Source of the DNA: Anaerolineae bacterium
Lineage (GTDB): Bacteria > Chloroflexota > Anaerolineae > Anaerolineales > Villigracilaceae
Assembly (NCBI GenBank): GCA_003130845.1
Contig: QEXW01000080.1
Location: 1-64,000 of the forward strand
Reading direction: 5' to 3'
Length of the DNA: 64,000 nt
The position numbers and the translations under genes were made by a program. The notes under the pieces were generated by a model. The model was not told where the DNA came from, ran no database searches, and worked only from the letters and a program-made list of their open reading frames with translations. Each line of letters begins with the position of its first letter. The stretch's first letter is position 1. Below, piece by piece: positions 56,359-64,000 of the stretch.

Positions 56359-57564
56359 TTAGGGATATAAGCCAATTGCATCCACTTCGGCGCCATCGCT
56401 CGCGCCCCCGGGCGGGGCGTACAGTCGTACATAACGATACGTGCCTGGTAGAACAAATGGGTCAATATCAATTGTCACCCCATTTTGTGGTGGAGGAGCA
56501 GGGTGATAAAGGACGGTATCTGGAATAAATTCATTGTCGTTTTCAGGATAAGCGGCGATGTTGGTATTTGTATCTGGGGTGCCATCACACCAATAAAACA
56601 CCTGATACCAGGGGCCACCGGCCGAATTTCCCAATTGAATGACCAGGCAATCCATGTAAATTCCCGGTCCATTCAGCCGCTCGTAGAAAACCATATCGGG
56701 GGTGGCGTTTCCGCTGGTAGAAATCAAGAAGGTGCCCATATCAATAATCAACACTCCGCCATCGGCTATCCAGCCCCAATCGTTGTCGCCTGGGCCAATC
56801 TCAACATCCGGCGGGGGTGGGGCAATGGTAGCCGTGGCAGTGGGAGTAGATGTTTCCGTTGGGGTCTCGGTTTGCGTGGGGGTTAGGGTAATGGTGGCCG
56901 TTTCGGTGGGGCTAGGGGTAGCGGTTGGAGTGAGAGTTTCGGTGGGGGTAAGGGTGAGCGTTGCGGTCTGAGTCGCCGTTGTCGTCACCGTTGCAGTTGG
57001 GGTAATAGACAGTGTAATCGTAATGGTTGGTGTTAGGGTAATCGTTGCAGTAGGGGTACGTGTACTGCTAGGAAGTGCCGTTGGAAAAGGTGTATTCGTA
57101 CGGGTAGGCCAAATAATAACAATCGGCGTAGGAGAAAAGTACGGTAGAGGCGTCCAGGTTGCAGTTGGCGGCACCGTGAGAGAGGGCATGGTTGTTGGCA
57201 GCGGTGTGCTTACGGTCCCTTTCTGGGTGGGGGTAGGAGTAAACGTAGATGGCGGAGCAAAGGTCAGAATAATCGGCGGCAGGAAGGGGTCCAGAGGGCT
57301 TTGGGGGGTCAGGAACGTATCCCACCAGGCCGGCGGAGTTTCGATTTCAGATGAGACCGGGGGCAAGGGCAAAAGAGTCGGTTCACCGGCGAAGAGCTCA
57401 TCCGGGTTAATGCGCGAATTCATATCTGTCACCAGAGACCAGTAGGGTGCCAAGCGGATGGCGATTTCACCGGCCAAGCACAAACTAAGCAGGCCAATCA
57501 GAACAACCAGCCCAACCCACAACCAGCCTCTTTGCTCATTCGACAGGCGTTGTGTTAGGTTCAT
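56359..57564 (-). CDS. Membrane-anchored surface protein with Thr/Pro-rich stalk
   Basis: 401 residues. There is one N-terminal transmembrane segment (GWLWVGLVVLIGLLSLCLAG), a short region, then a long low-complexity stalk (about residues 110-245) of TPTATITLTPT-type repeats, probably extended and glycosylated. The C-terminal domain (about 250-401) is beta-rich (VEIGPGDNDWGWIADGGVLI, FVLPGTYRYVRLYAPPGG) and may be a binding module. I do not recognise its family. Its start overlaps the 3' end of the histidine kinase gene by 29 nt, which suggests co-transcription. Confidence 0.8.
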   Translation of the reverse strand: MNLTQRLSNEQRGWLWVGLVVLIGLLSLCLAGEIAIRLAPYWSLVTDMNSRINPDELFAGEPTLLPLPPVSSEIETPPAWWDTFLTPQSPLDPFLPPIILTFAPPSTFTPTPTQKGTVSTPLPTTMPSLTVPPTATWTPLPYFSPTPIVIIWPTRTNTPFPTALPSSTRTPTATITLTPTITITLSITPTATVTTTATQTATLTLTPTETLTPTATPSPTETATITLTPTQTETPTETSTPTATATIAPPPPDVEIGPGDNDWGWIADGGVLIIDMGTFLISTSGNATPDMVFYERLNGPGIYMDCLVIQLGNSAGGPWYQVFYWCDGTPDTNTNIAAYPENDNEFIPDTVLYHPAPPPQNGVTIDIDPFVLPGTYRYVRLYAPPGGASDGAEVDAIGLYP

Positions 57565-59434
57565 CGCCCTCTACCTTCAATGGCAAACGAACAAAAAACT
57601 TGCTGCCCGGATAGTTGATTTCGTCATGTCCGGGGCTTTCAACCCAGATTTTGCCTCGGTGTGCTTCTATAATACCACGCGCGATGGCCAAACCCAAGCC
57701 TGGCCCACCACCTTTGAACTTGGTCTTACCGGAAGAGTGGGTATACACTTCGCCGGTTTGATAAAACTTCTCGAAAATCAGCTGGTGATGCTCCGGGTCA
57801 ATCCCGATGCCGGTATCACTGACCACGATTTCAACTTGTGTTAAGCCGTCATCAGTTTCCACTAAATGACCGTAAATGTTAATGCGGCCACCATCGGGCG
57901 TGTATTTAATGGCATTCATCACCAGATGGTAGAACACTTTATACAGTTGGTCTGGGTCTGCTTGAATCAAGGGCAGACCATCCACGCCTTGTATAGAAAG
58001 CGTCAGATTGCGTTCCTGAAGCGCATCCTTAAAGGTGTTGCACGCCCGCCCGATGACCACGCTCAGGTGGGTATCTTCAGGCATAATTTTGAGAATATTG
58101 CTATCTATGCGTGAGACATCCAACATGCTGCCAACAATTTCCTGCATACGCTCGGCGCCTTCCAGAATGCCGTGGGTGAGCGCGGTGATTTCCGGTTCAT
58201 CTTTTAGCTTGAGAACGAGCATTTGGGCATAGCCCTTGACCAAGGTGAGCGGGGTGCGCAGTTCATGCGCAGCGACTTCGATGAAGCTAGCTTTGGCGCG
58301 GTCCATTTGTTCAAGAATCGCATAGGTTTTTTGCAGTTCAGCAGTGCGCGCTTGCAAGCGAGCAGTCATCTCATCGAAGGTCTGTGCCAGTTTGCCAATC
58401 TCATCATTGCTGCGAATTTGCGTGCGCTGATTCAAATCACCACGAGCCACAGCCAGCGAGGCTTGGAGCAAGGTTTGAAGCGGGTGGATAAGCGCTTGCG
58501 AAATGCGGTCTCCCAGCAATATCACACCCGCAGCAATCAAAATAAACAAGATAGAATAATTTAGGCGGCTGGATTGGCTGAATTCAATGACAAAATCCAA
58601 CGGCAAGACCACACCAAAAATGCCGATTCGTTCGCGCCCAATCTGTAAAACATCACGCGCAATCGTGTATCCGCGCCCAAAGACCACCTTGTTTTCCCCA
58701 TAGACAATCTCTGATGACTGGAGAATCTGCTCCAGGGCAACCTGGTCTAAGGAAAACACACTTTCTGGAGTTGCATTTTCAAGTTGTCCGGGCAAGGTGG
58801 AGGCGAGGATTCGTCCACTGCCATCGTAAAAAATCACATCCGCCAACGAAGTGCTCTTCAGTCGAGGCAGGATGGTATCGAGCGAAGTTCCAATCACCAC
58901 CACTCCGGCGATTTTTCCGTTTGAGACAATTGAAAGCGCGGTATAGTGATAATAGCGGCCATTAATTGGATTTTGACCAAAAATACGAGTGGGCAAATCA
59001 GAACTACCCACAAGAAGCGGAGTCAACCAGGGCGATTTTCCCATCCCGGTTTGGTAATCAATGCGTTCTAACACCCGTTGGGCATTGCGCAACAGGTGCA
59101 ATTGTTCCTGTCCTTGTCCATCAATTAAGAAAATTTCTTCTAGGCGATTGGCCTCGGCCTGCGGGCGAGCCAGTTCTTCTAACACGAGACGGTCGCCAGC
59201 CTGCAACGCCTGGCTTAGCCCAATGGTATAGGCCACAATGAGCGCCCGTTCAAGGTGTTGCCGGTCTTGCAGGCTGAACTCGTCTGAAACAATGCGCCCA
59301 GCCTCTAGCAGTTGATTGCGCAAGCGCTCTTCCTGGCTGCCGGCAACCAATGTGATTGTGACATACGCCCCAAAGACGGCCACCCCCAAGGTCAGGATAA
59401 GGTAAGGAAGAATTACTTTTAACCGAATGCCCAC
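57536..59434 (-). CDS. Cache/HAMP sensor histidine kinase
   Basis: 632 residues. N-terminal helix (VILPYLILTLGVAVFGAYVT), an extracytoplasmic Cache-like sensor domain (about 35-290, with IFLIDGQGQEQLHL and IFGQNPINGRYYHYTALSIV), a second helix (SILFILIAAGVILLG), HAMP, then HisKA with FIEVAAHELRTPLTL and a HATPase domain with N box HLVMNAIKYTPDGG and G boxes DTGIGIDP and GPGLGLAIARG. No response regulator is adjacent; the downstream gene is the stalked surface protein. Confidence 0.93.
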   Translation of the reverse strand: MGIRLKVILPYLILTLGVAVFGAYVTITLVAGSQEERLRNQLLEAGRIVSDEFSLQDRQHLERALIVAYTIGLSQALQAGDRLVLEELARPQAEANRLEEIFLIDGQGQEQLHLLRNAQRVLERIDYQTGMGKSPWLTPLLVGSSDLPTRIFGQNPINGRYYHYTALSIVSNGKIAGVVVIGTSLDTILPRLKSTSLADVIFYDGSGRILASTLPGQLENATPESVFSLDQVALEQILQSSEIVYGENKVVFGRGYTIARDVLQIGRERIGIFGVVLPLDFVIEFSQSSRLNYSILFILIAAGVILLGDRISQALIHPLQTLLQASLAVARGDLNQRTQIRSNDEIGKLAQTFDEMTARLQARTAELQKTYAILEQMDRAKASFIEVAAHELRTPLTLVKGYAQMLVLKLKDEPEITALTHGILEGAERMQEIVGSMLDVSRIDSNILKIMPEDTHLSVVIGRACNTFKDALQERNLTLSIQGVDGLPLIQADPDQLYKVFYHLVMNAIKYTPDGGRINIYGHLVETDDGLTQVEIVVSDTGIGIDPEHHQLIFEKFYQTGEVYTHSSGKTKFKGGGPGLGLAIARGIIEAHRGKIWVESPGHDEINYPGSKFFVRLPLKVEGDEPNTTPVE

Positions 59435-59611
59435 AGTATGCCCTCTTTGTGCGTCAATGCGCTACTCAGATTATACTCACATCTGCTAAAATCACCCCCA
59501 ATAGTATTGTCAGGCGGGGGGGAATGTAACGATGATGAAATCATCAAACACCCAAGTTAACCAAAAGTGAGTAAAATTCACCTGCTAGTTTATAGCCCTT
59601 AGGAGGAATCT

Positions 59612-60688
59612 ATGCGCTTATTGTTGCAAGTCGTACAAAAAAATCCGCTCTATGCCTTGTTGCTGGCCTTTCCTTTGGCTTTGCTGGGAGAATATTGGCT
59701 CCACTGGAGTCCGTTGCTCGTTTTCATTCTGGCGGCAGCGGCTGTCATTCCCTTGGCATCCTTAATTGGAACAGCCACCGAGGCGTTGGCACATTATACC
59801 GGGCCGCGCATTGGCGGTTTGCTGAATGCCACGCTGGGGAATGCTGCCGAACTGATTATCACCATTGTTGCGATTAGGGCTGGGCTGCTGGAATTGGTCA
59901 AAGCCTCTATTACTGGCTCCATTTTAGGCAACCTGTTGCTTGTGATGGGGCTTTCGATGCTCTACGGTGGTGTTCGCAACGGCGTCCAAAAGTTCAGCTC
60001 GTCTCAGGCAGGGCGCAACGCGATTTTACTGGTGCTGGCCACTTTGGCGATGTTAATTCCTTCGCTTTTTTCCGGCTCCATTGGCGATGAGACCAGTCTC
60101 AAGGTAGAAGCGCTCAGCGTAGGAGTAGCCGTCGTGATGATTACGCTATACGGCCTGGGCTTGCTCTACTCGCTGCGCGATTCCGGCGCAAATGAGCATC
60201 ACACCGTAGAAGCCGGCATTGTTCCGCACTGGTCGCTGCGGACCTCGCTGGTCGTATTAGCACTTGTCACCGCCGGCATCGTCTGGATGAGCGAAGTATT
60301 GGTAGGGGTAGTTGAGCCGGTCGTGGCATCGTTAGGCGTTTCGGAGTTCTTTTTGGGCGTTATCCTGGTGCCGCTGATTGGAAACGTGGCCGAGCATTTG
60401 GTTGCTGTAGAACTGGCCGGCAAAAACAAGATGGATATTTCGGTAGAAATTGCCGTTTCCTCTAGCTTGCAAATTGCCTTGCTAGTGGCTCCTTTGTTAG
60501 TTTTTCTAAGTCTGATGTTAGGCCACCCGCTACAACTGATTTTCAATAATTTTGAATTACTGGCCCTAATGGCTGGCGTGGTCATTTCGGCTATGGTTTC
60601 GTTTGATGGAGAATCAAACTGGCTCGAAGGCGCTGCGCTGCTTGGGATTTATATCATCCTTGGATTGGCGTTCTTCTTGTTGCCATAA
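59612..60688 (+). CDS. CAX-type Ca2+/H+ exchanger
   Basis: 358 residues, eleven hydrophobic helices in two CaCA repeats. The two ion-binding motifs are [20 protein letters not shown] and [13 protein letters not shown] (GNxxE in each). An acidic segment separates the halves. It exports Ca2+ in exchange for protons across the cytoplasmic membrane. AGGAGG with 5-6 nt spacing precedes the ATG. It is followed 6 nt later by an SH3b membrane protein. Confidence 0.94.
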   Translation: MRLLLQVVQKNPLYALLLAFPLALLGEYWLHWSPLLVFILAAAAVIPLASLIGTATEALAHYTGPRIGGLLNATLGNAAELIITIVAIRAGLLELVKASITGSILGNLLLVMGLSMLYGGVRNGVQKFSSSQAGRNAILLVLATLAMLIPSLFSGSIGDETSLKVEALSVGVAVVMITLYGLGLLYSLRDSGANEHHTVEAGIVPHWSLRTSLVVLALVTAGIVWMSEVLVGVVEPVVASLGVSEFFLGVILVPLIGNVAEHLVAVELAGKNKMDISVEIAVSSSLQIALLVAPLLVFLSLMLGHPLQLIFNNFELLALMAGVVISAMVSFDGESNWLEGAALLGIYIILGLAFFLLP

Positions 60689-60694
60689 GCAGCG

Positions 60695-61183
60695 ATGAGA
60701 GTTGATTTTCGTTCTGCCCTGACCCCGCGCACTTTTGCAGGTGTGATACTGGTTACCCTGCTGCTGTTGGGTCTCACGTTTCTGTGGATGTCGTGGTCAG
60801 TACCAGTTCCGCCCGACCCGGCCGGGTTGATGGCTGCGATGACGGTCATCCCCGCGCCGTCCAGCACACCCCCAGCGCAGGCTCCAACGATAGACCCCTA
60901 CGCTCCGACAGCCACGCCAACGCTAGCACCCGGTCAACTCACCAGTGGCATTTATGTTCAAATTGTTGGAACGGATGGTGTGGGCTTAAACATCCGCTCA
61001 GCCCCTGGTCTGAACGCCGCGCAACGTTTTATGGGGTTCGATTCAGAAGTCTTCTTGATTCAAGATGGCCCGCGTGAGCAGGATGGTTACATCTGGTGGT
61101 ACATCGTCTCAAATTACGATGATGGTCGCGCCGGATGGGCGGTAGCGAATTTTTTAGAAGCCATCCCGGCACCTAATCCTTAA
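60695..61183 (+). CDS. SH3b-domain membrane protein
   Basis: 162 residues. One N-terminal transmembrane helix (GVILVTLLLLGLTFLWMSW), a short Pro/Thr-rich linker (TIDPYAPTATPTLAPGQ) and a C-terminal bacterial SH3 domain (GVGLNIRSAPGLNAAQRF, WWYIVSNYDDGRAGWAVANF). The SH3b domain should face outside and bind cell-wall or surface material. It lies 6 nt after the CAX gene and probably shares its transcript. Confidence 0.85.
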   Translation: MRVDFRSALTPRTFAGVILVTLLLLGLTFLWMSWSVPVPPDPAGLMAAMTVIPAPSSTPPAQAPTIDPYAPTATPTLAPGQLTSGIYVQIVGTDGVGLNIRSAPGLNAAQRFMGFDSEVFLIQDGPREQDGYIWWYIVSNYDDGRAGWAVANFLEAIPAPNP

Positions 61184-61208
61184 ACCCGTTCAGCCGCTTG
61201 GAGAAAAC

Positions 61209-61562
61209 ATGCTGAAAGAAAAACCACTTAACATCACCGCCAACCGCACGGCATTGGAAATGACCATTGAATGGGGGGATGGTCATAGGAGTATTTACCC
61301 CTTTTCCCTGCTGCGAGCCGCTTGCCCCTGCGCTCAATGCCGAGGCGGACACGAAAAAATGTCCTCGGAACCAGACCCTGAAGTGTTCCACGTCACACTG
61401 GAAGATTCGCCCGCCACCCGTCTGGTCAACGTGCGTGCCACTGGCTCGTATGGCATTACGCTCGTCTGGGACGATGGGCATGATTATGGGATTTATAACT
61501 GGCACTATTTGCGCGCGCTGTGTCCCTGCCCCGCCTGCCGAAAAGGAAAACCAAAAGAGTAA
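61209..61562 (+). CDS. DUF971 (GBBH-like N-terminal) family protein
   Basis: A 117-residue protein of the family related to the N-terminal domain of gamma-butyrobetaine hydroxylase. It has two CPC-type zinc-binding-like motifs, ACPCAQCRGG and LCPCPACRKG, and the repeated pattern WGDGHRSIYPFSLLRAACPC / WDDGHDYGIYNWHYLRALCPC, showing an internal duplication. In some proteins this domain is linked to iron-sulfur or metal handling; its function is not proven. Confidence 0.88.
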   Translation: MLKEKPLNITANRTALEMTIEWGDGHRSIYPFSLLRAACPCAQCRGGHEKMSSEPDPEVFHVTLEDSPATRLVNVRATGSYGITLVWDDGHDYGIYNWHYLRALCPCPACRKGKPKE

Positions 61563-61654
61563 GTGCTCTGCACAGGTCTTCTCTGCGCGCCCTGCATCTG
61601 CTTTGAGGATGGGAAAACCGGTCAAAGACAAGACAGAGCAGAACGCAAACGATA

Positions 61655-61692
61655 AACATGACTCATCCCAAATTTCAAGGATGAGTCATGTT
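61655..61692. terminator. Perfect 14-bp hairpin between convergent genes
   Basis: AACATGACTCATCC and GGATGAGTCATGTT enclose a 10-nt loop between the DUF971 gene and the convergent TPR gene. Weak T tracts on both strands suggest a bidirectional terminator. Confidence 0.7.
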
Positions 61693-61713
61693 GCTATTTG
61701 AGGTATTTTCACC

Positions 61714-63618
61714 TCACGGAGTCGGGCTTGGTTGGCGAGTATTTGTCACCGACGGTGTGGGGCTTGGTTGGCGAGTAGCACGCGGGGTGGGAGTAGCAGT
61801 GACCGTGCGCGTCGGGAGCGGCGTATAGGTTTGGGTCGGCGTTGGTGGTTCTTTGGTGGGCGTCTTCAATACAAGCAATTGCGCTTCAGCCTCCGCGCGC
61901 CGTTCAGGTGGCACAGCCTCTTCGGGTAGAGCCAGCAGGGCGTTCCAATCACGGATAGCCGCACTCACGGCGTTTAGCTTTTGGTTGGCCATCGCGCTGA
62001 TGTAAAGATACTGTCCGCGTTCGACATCTGTCTGGATGAAACGCTTCACTTTTTCGACCGTGATGTAGGCATTGCCCCACTTTTCCACCGCCATATAAGC
62101 ACGCGCTAACCCTTCGGCATTGCGGAACGATTCGGCGTTGTATTGCACGGACTTCTCAAAATTTTCCACAGCCAGGTTGCGGTATTCTTGCTGGCGCGCT
62201 TCGGCCAAGACTTCTTCGGCGCTCTTCTTCAGGTACAACTCACCTAACCAGTAGTAGGCTTCTGAGCTAGTACGGTCCAGTCGAATGGCCTGTTGCAAGC
62301 TTTTGAGCGCTTTGTCTTCCTCGCCATTTATGAAATAGGCCGCGCCCAATACCATGAAGGCTTCTGCGCTGTCAGGTTGGTAGTTGGCGTAAATTTCTAG
62401 CGTTTCGACCGATTTTTGCATCTCACCGTTGGCACGATAGGCCAAACCTAAGACCAAGTAGCCTTCCAGCATGGTCACATCGAGCCGGTTGGCTTCTTGC
62501 GCGGCTTCGAGTGCAGCTTCATTCTCACCCATAGCCAACAAGACACGCGCCAAGGTGACCTTAATGAGTGGTGACTGTGGATTAACGGCATCTGCTTCTT
62601 CCACATCGTTCATGGCGGCGGCATAGTTACCGCGGCGCAAATGATAGAGCGCGCGCTCTAGGTAAGCTTCGGCATAATAGGGGTCAGTCGAAATTGCTTT
62701 ATCCAAGTCAGCCAACACGTCTTTGCGGGGGGTTTTTGCTAATGTGGCACGTGCGCGGCCAAGATAACTGGGGGCATAATTTGGATTGACACGGATGGCC
62801 TGGTTGTAAAACTCAATCGCCTCATCATATTGTTTTGCAAGGCGACGCGCCTCACCGGCAAAATACAAAGCATCGGCCGAGCCCGGCTCAACCGTTGCCA
62901 GTTGTAACCACATGATGACTGAATTATCCCATTGCTGGTTGAGCAAAGAGCGTTGGGCCGAACGATATATATCTTGCGCCGCGCCAACATGTGGGGTAGC
63001 GCCATAAATGGGCGTAGGCGTGTAGGTTGCTTCGAGTTGTGCTGCTAGGGGTGGCAGGGTGGGTTTAATCTCAGGTGCTTCGGTGCGGTATGGCGTTACC
63101 GTCGGACGGGGCGTCCCGACCGCCACTGCCGTTGCCACCGGGCGGTTGGCAATCAGCATCCCTAGGCCAATCACTGCGCCAATCACAACTACACCCGCAA
63201 TGCCAAAGATAGCCGCCAAGCGAAACACCGGATTGCTCGTTACGCGTTTTAGGCCTTTTGGCTTGGGTTTTTCATCGGCGAGTTTGAGTTTATTTTCCCA
63301 GGGACGCGGGTGATTCATTGGAAAGGGCTGAATCGAGTCGTCTGGCGGCAAGGCGCCCATCAAAATCAAACCGCGCCGCGCGGCAGGGTCGGTCGGGTCA
63401 ATTTTATAGGCTGCTTGCAGACAATACAACCGCTCTTTTTGGGTTTCCATGGCCGCGCTCATCCAAACCCAGTAGGCCGGGTTGTTCTGGTCGGCCTTCA
63501 GCAGTTTGGTCAGAATATCACGCGCCTGGGCAAAGTTTTCCTGGCGAATGGCTTCGATGGCCGTTTGGAGCATTCGCTCTTGGGGAGAAGGTTCGGACGG
63601 CAGGAGTTCAGGGTTCAT
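61714..63618 (-). CDS. TPR-repeat membrane protein with Thr/Pro-rich C-terminal tail
   Basis: 634 residues. An N-terminal cytoplasmic TPR-like region (residues 1-100) is followed by a transmembrane segment (LAAIFGIAGVVVIGAVIGLG, about 135-160), a Pro/Thr linker, then about nine TPR units (for example YFAGEARRLAKQYDEAIEFY, YYAEAYLERALYHLRRGNYA, AFMVLGAAYFINGEEDKALK). The last 50 residues are TPTxT and RQPSPTP repeats. It is a scaffold facing both sides of the membrane; partners are unknown. A hairpin (GCCCGC/GCGGGC, 63636-63651) lies in its leader. Confidence 0.88.
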   Translation of the reverse strand: MNPELLPSEPSPQERMLQTAIEAIRQENFAQARDILTKLLKADQNNPAYWVWMSAAMETQKERLYCLQAAYKIDPTDPAARRGLILMGALPPDDSIQPFPMNHPRPWENKLKLADEKPKPKGLKRVTSNPVFRLAAIFGIAGVVVIGAVIGLGMLIANRPVATAVAVGTPRPTVTPYRTEAPEIKPTLPPLAAQLEATYTPTPIYGATPHVGAAQDIYRSAQRSLLNQQWDNSVIMWLQLATVEPGSADALYFAGEARRLAKQYDEAIEFYNQAIRVNPNYAPSYLGRARATLAKTPRKDVLADLDKAISTDPYYAEAYLERALYHLRRGNYAAAMNDVEEADAVNPQSPLIKVTLARVLLAMGENEAALEAAQEANRLDVTMLEGYLVLGLAYRANGEMQKSVETLEIYANYQPDSAEAFMVLGAAYFINGEEDKALKSLQQAIRLDRTSSEAYYWLGELYLKKSAEEVLAEARQQEYRNLAVENFEKSVQYNAESFRNAEGLARAYMAVEKWGNAYITVEKVKRFIQTDVERGQYLYISAMANQKLNAVSAAIRDWNALLALPEEAVPPERRAEAEAQLLVLKTPTKEPPTPTQTYTPLPTRTVTATPTPRATRQPSPTPSVTNTRQPSPTP

Positions 63619-63740
63619 GCTATGAGTTTAGCACAGCCCGCTAAGGCGGGCAAGTTCTCTATCAAAAAAATTAAAACGCTTATTCCCCAAACTCCCTACG
63701 GAATGATACAATTTGGCGCAATCGTTCAAGGAGCATATTC

Positions 63741-64000
63741 ATGACAAACATCCCCGAATCGGTTGCGTTTTTGCATCAAACGGAAATTGGCCTGGGTGCC
63801 TGGGCTTGGGGCGATAAATTGGTGTGGGGATATGGCAAAAACTATTCGGATGCTGAAGTGGAAGAAGCCTTCCGGGTTTCTCTTGAGCATGGCGTAACGT
63901 TTGTAGATACCGCTGAAGTGTATGGAAATGGCCGTTCAGAGCGATTACTCGGCCAATTTGTCAAAAAATGCAATCAACCGGTGATTGTCGCCACCAAGTT
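63741..64000 (+). CDS. Aldo/keto reductase, 5' part, runs off right edge
   Basis: The first 86 codons are present. LHQTEIGLGAWAWGDKL is followed by the family block GVTFVDTAEVYGNGRSERLLG, containing the catalytic Asp and Tyr of the AKR active site. It should reduce carbonyl substrates with NADPH. AAGGAG is 7-8 nt before the ATG and TACAAT at 63707-63712 may be the -10 box. Confidence 0.9.
   Translation, partial: MTNIPESVAFLHQTEIGLGAWAWGDKLVWGYGKNYSDAEVEEAFRVSLEHGVTFVDTAEVYGNGRSERLLGQFVKKCNQPVIVATK

Overview
The window most likely comes from a Chloroflexota bacterium of the Anaerolineae type. This is inferred from gene content and protein style, not from an rRNA gene: lipoproteins and membrane proteins with Thr/Pro-rich stalks, a fused CrtYc/CrtYd-type lycopene cyclase, a cobalamin-binding MerR light regulator, an Elp3-type radical SAM enzyme, and no outer-membrane secretion genes. 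Both ends are cut: an RHS/YD-repeat gene runs off the left edge and an aldo/keto reductase off the right edge.

Layout. 1-2.3 kb: the C-terminal part of an RHS/YD-repeat protein with a LamG insert, ending abruptly next to tRNA-Thr(CGT). 2.4-8.6 kb: a GT4 glycosyltransferase, a RarD-type transporter, a two-gene iron-sulfur/flavin amine oxidase complex, and a hemolysin III family protein. 8.8-12.5 kb (leftward): mtnA, a PfkB kinase and ahcY, a set for recycling S-adenosylmethionine by-products. 12.6-15.1 kb: a lytic transglycosylase lipoprotein. 15.1-17.6 kb (leftward): a CcrM-like orphan DNA methyltransferase followed by yggS-yggT-yggU.

17.7-28.9 kb (leftward) is a carbohydrate locus that reads as a beta-1,3-glucan system: a soluble hybrid regulator (LacI-type sugar-binding domain, histidine kinase, receivers, AraC HTH), an ABC importer (binding protein and two permeases), a GH16 laminarinase lipoprotein, and a very large cytoplasmic protein that may be a phosphorylase of clan GH-Q.

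29.0-44.3 kb is a light, pigment and photoprotection region. The leftward part carries PPOX oxidoreductase, lycopene cyclase, P450, photolyase, SDR, UV-damage endonuclease uvsE, a hypothetical, a probable DICT-domain protein, a CrtI-family oxidoreductase and an MFS pump. Its gaps hold minisatellites built on a CCGGTT-type word, and relatives of these repeats sit in frame inside the P450 and photolyase genes. To its right is a second leftward unit (crtI-carH-SDR-Rieske) that diverges from crtB. The crtI/crtB intergenic region has two back-to-back promoters whose -35 boxes form the arms of a 13-bp inverted repeat, a strong candidate operator for the adjacent CarH-type regulator, which retains the W-x9-EH signature of B12 photoreceptors.

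44.4-54.6 kb: a GNAT, a MacAB-like ABC efflux set, an NfnAB-like flavoprotein pair behind a structured leader, two half-size chromate transporters with a universal stress protein, a polysaccharide deacetylase and a HIT protein. 54.7-64 kb: elp3, a stalked surface protein, a Cache/HAMP histidine kinase, a CAX exchanger, an SH3b protein, a DUF971 protein, a TPR membrane protein and the partial aldo/keto reductase.

All functional statements are from sequence reading alone; no searches were run.
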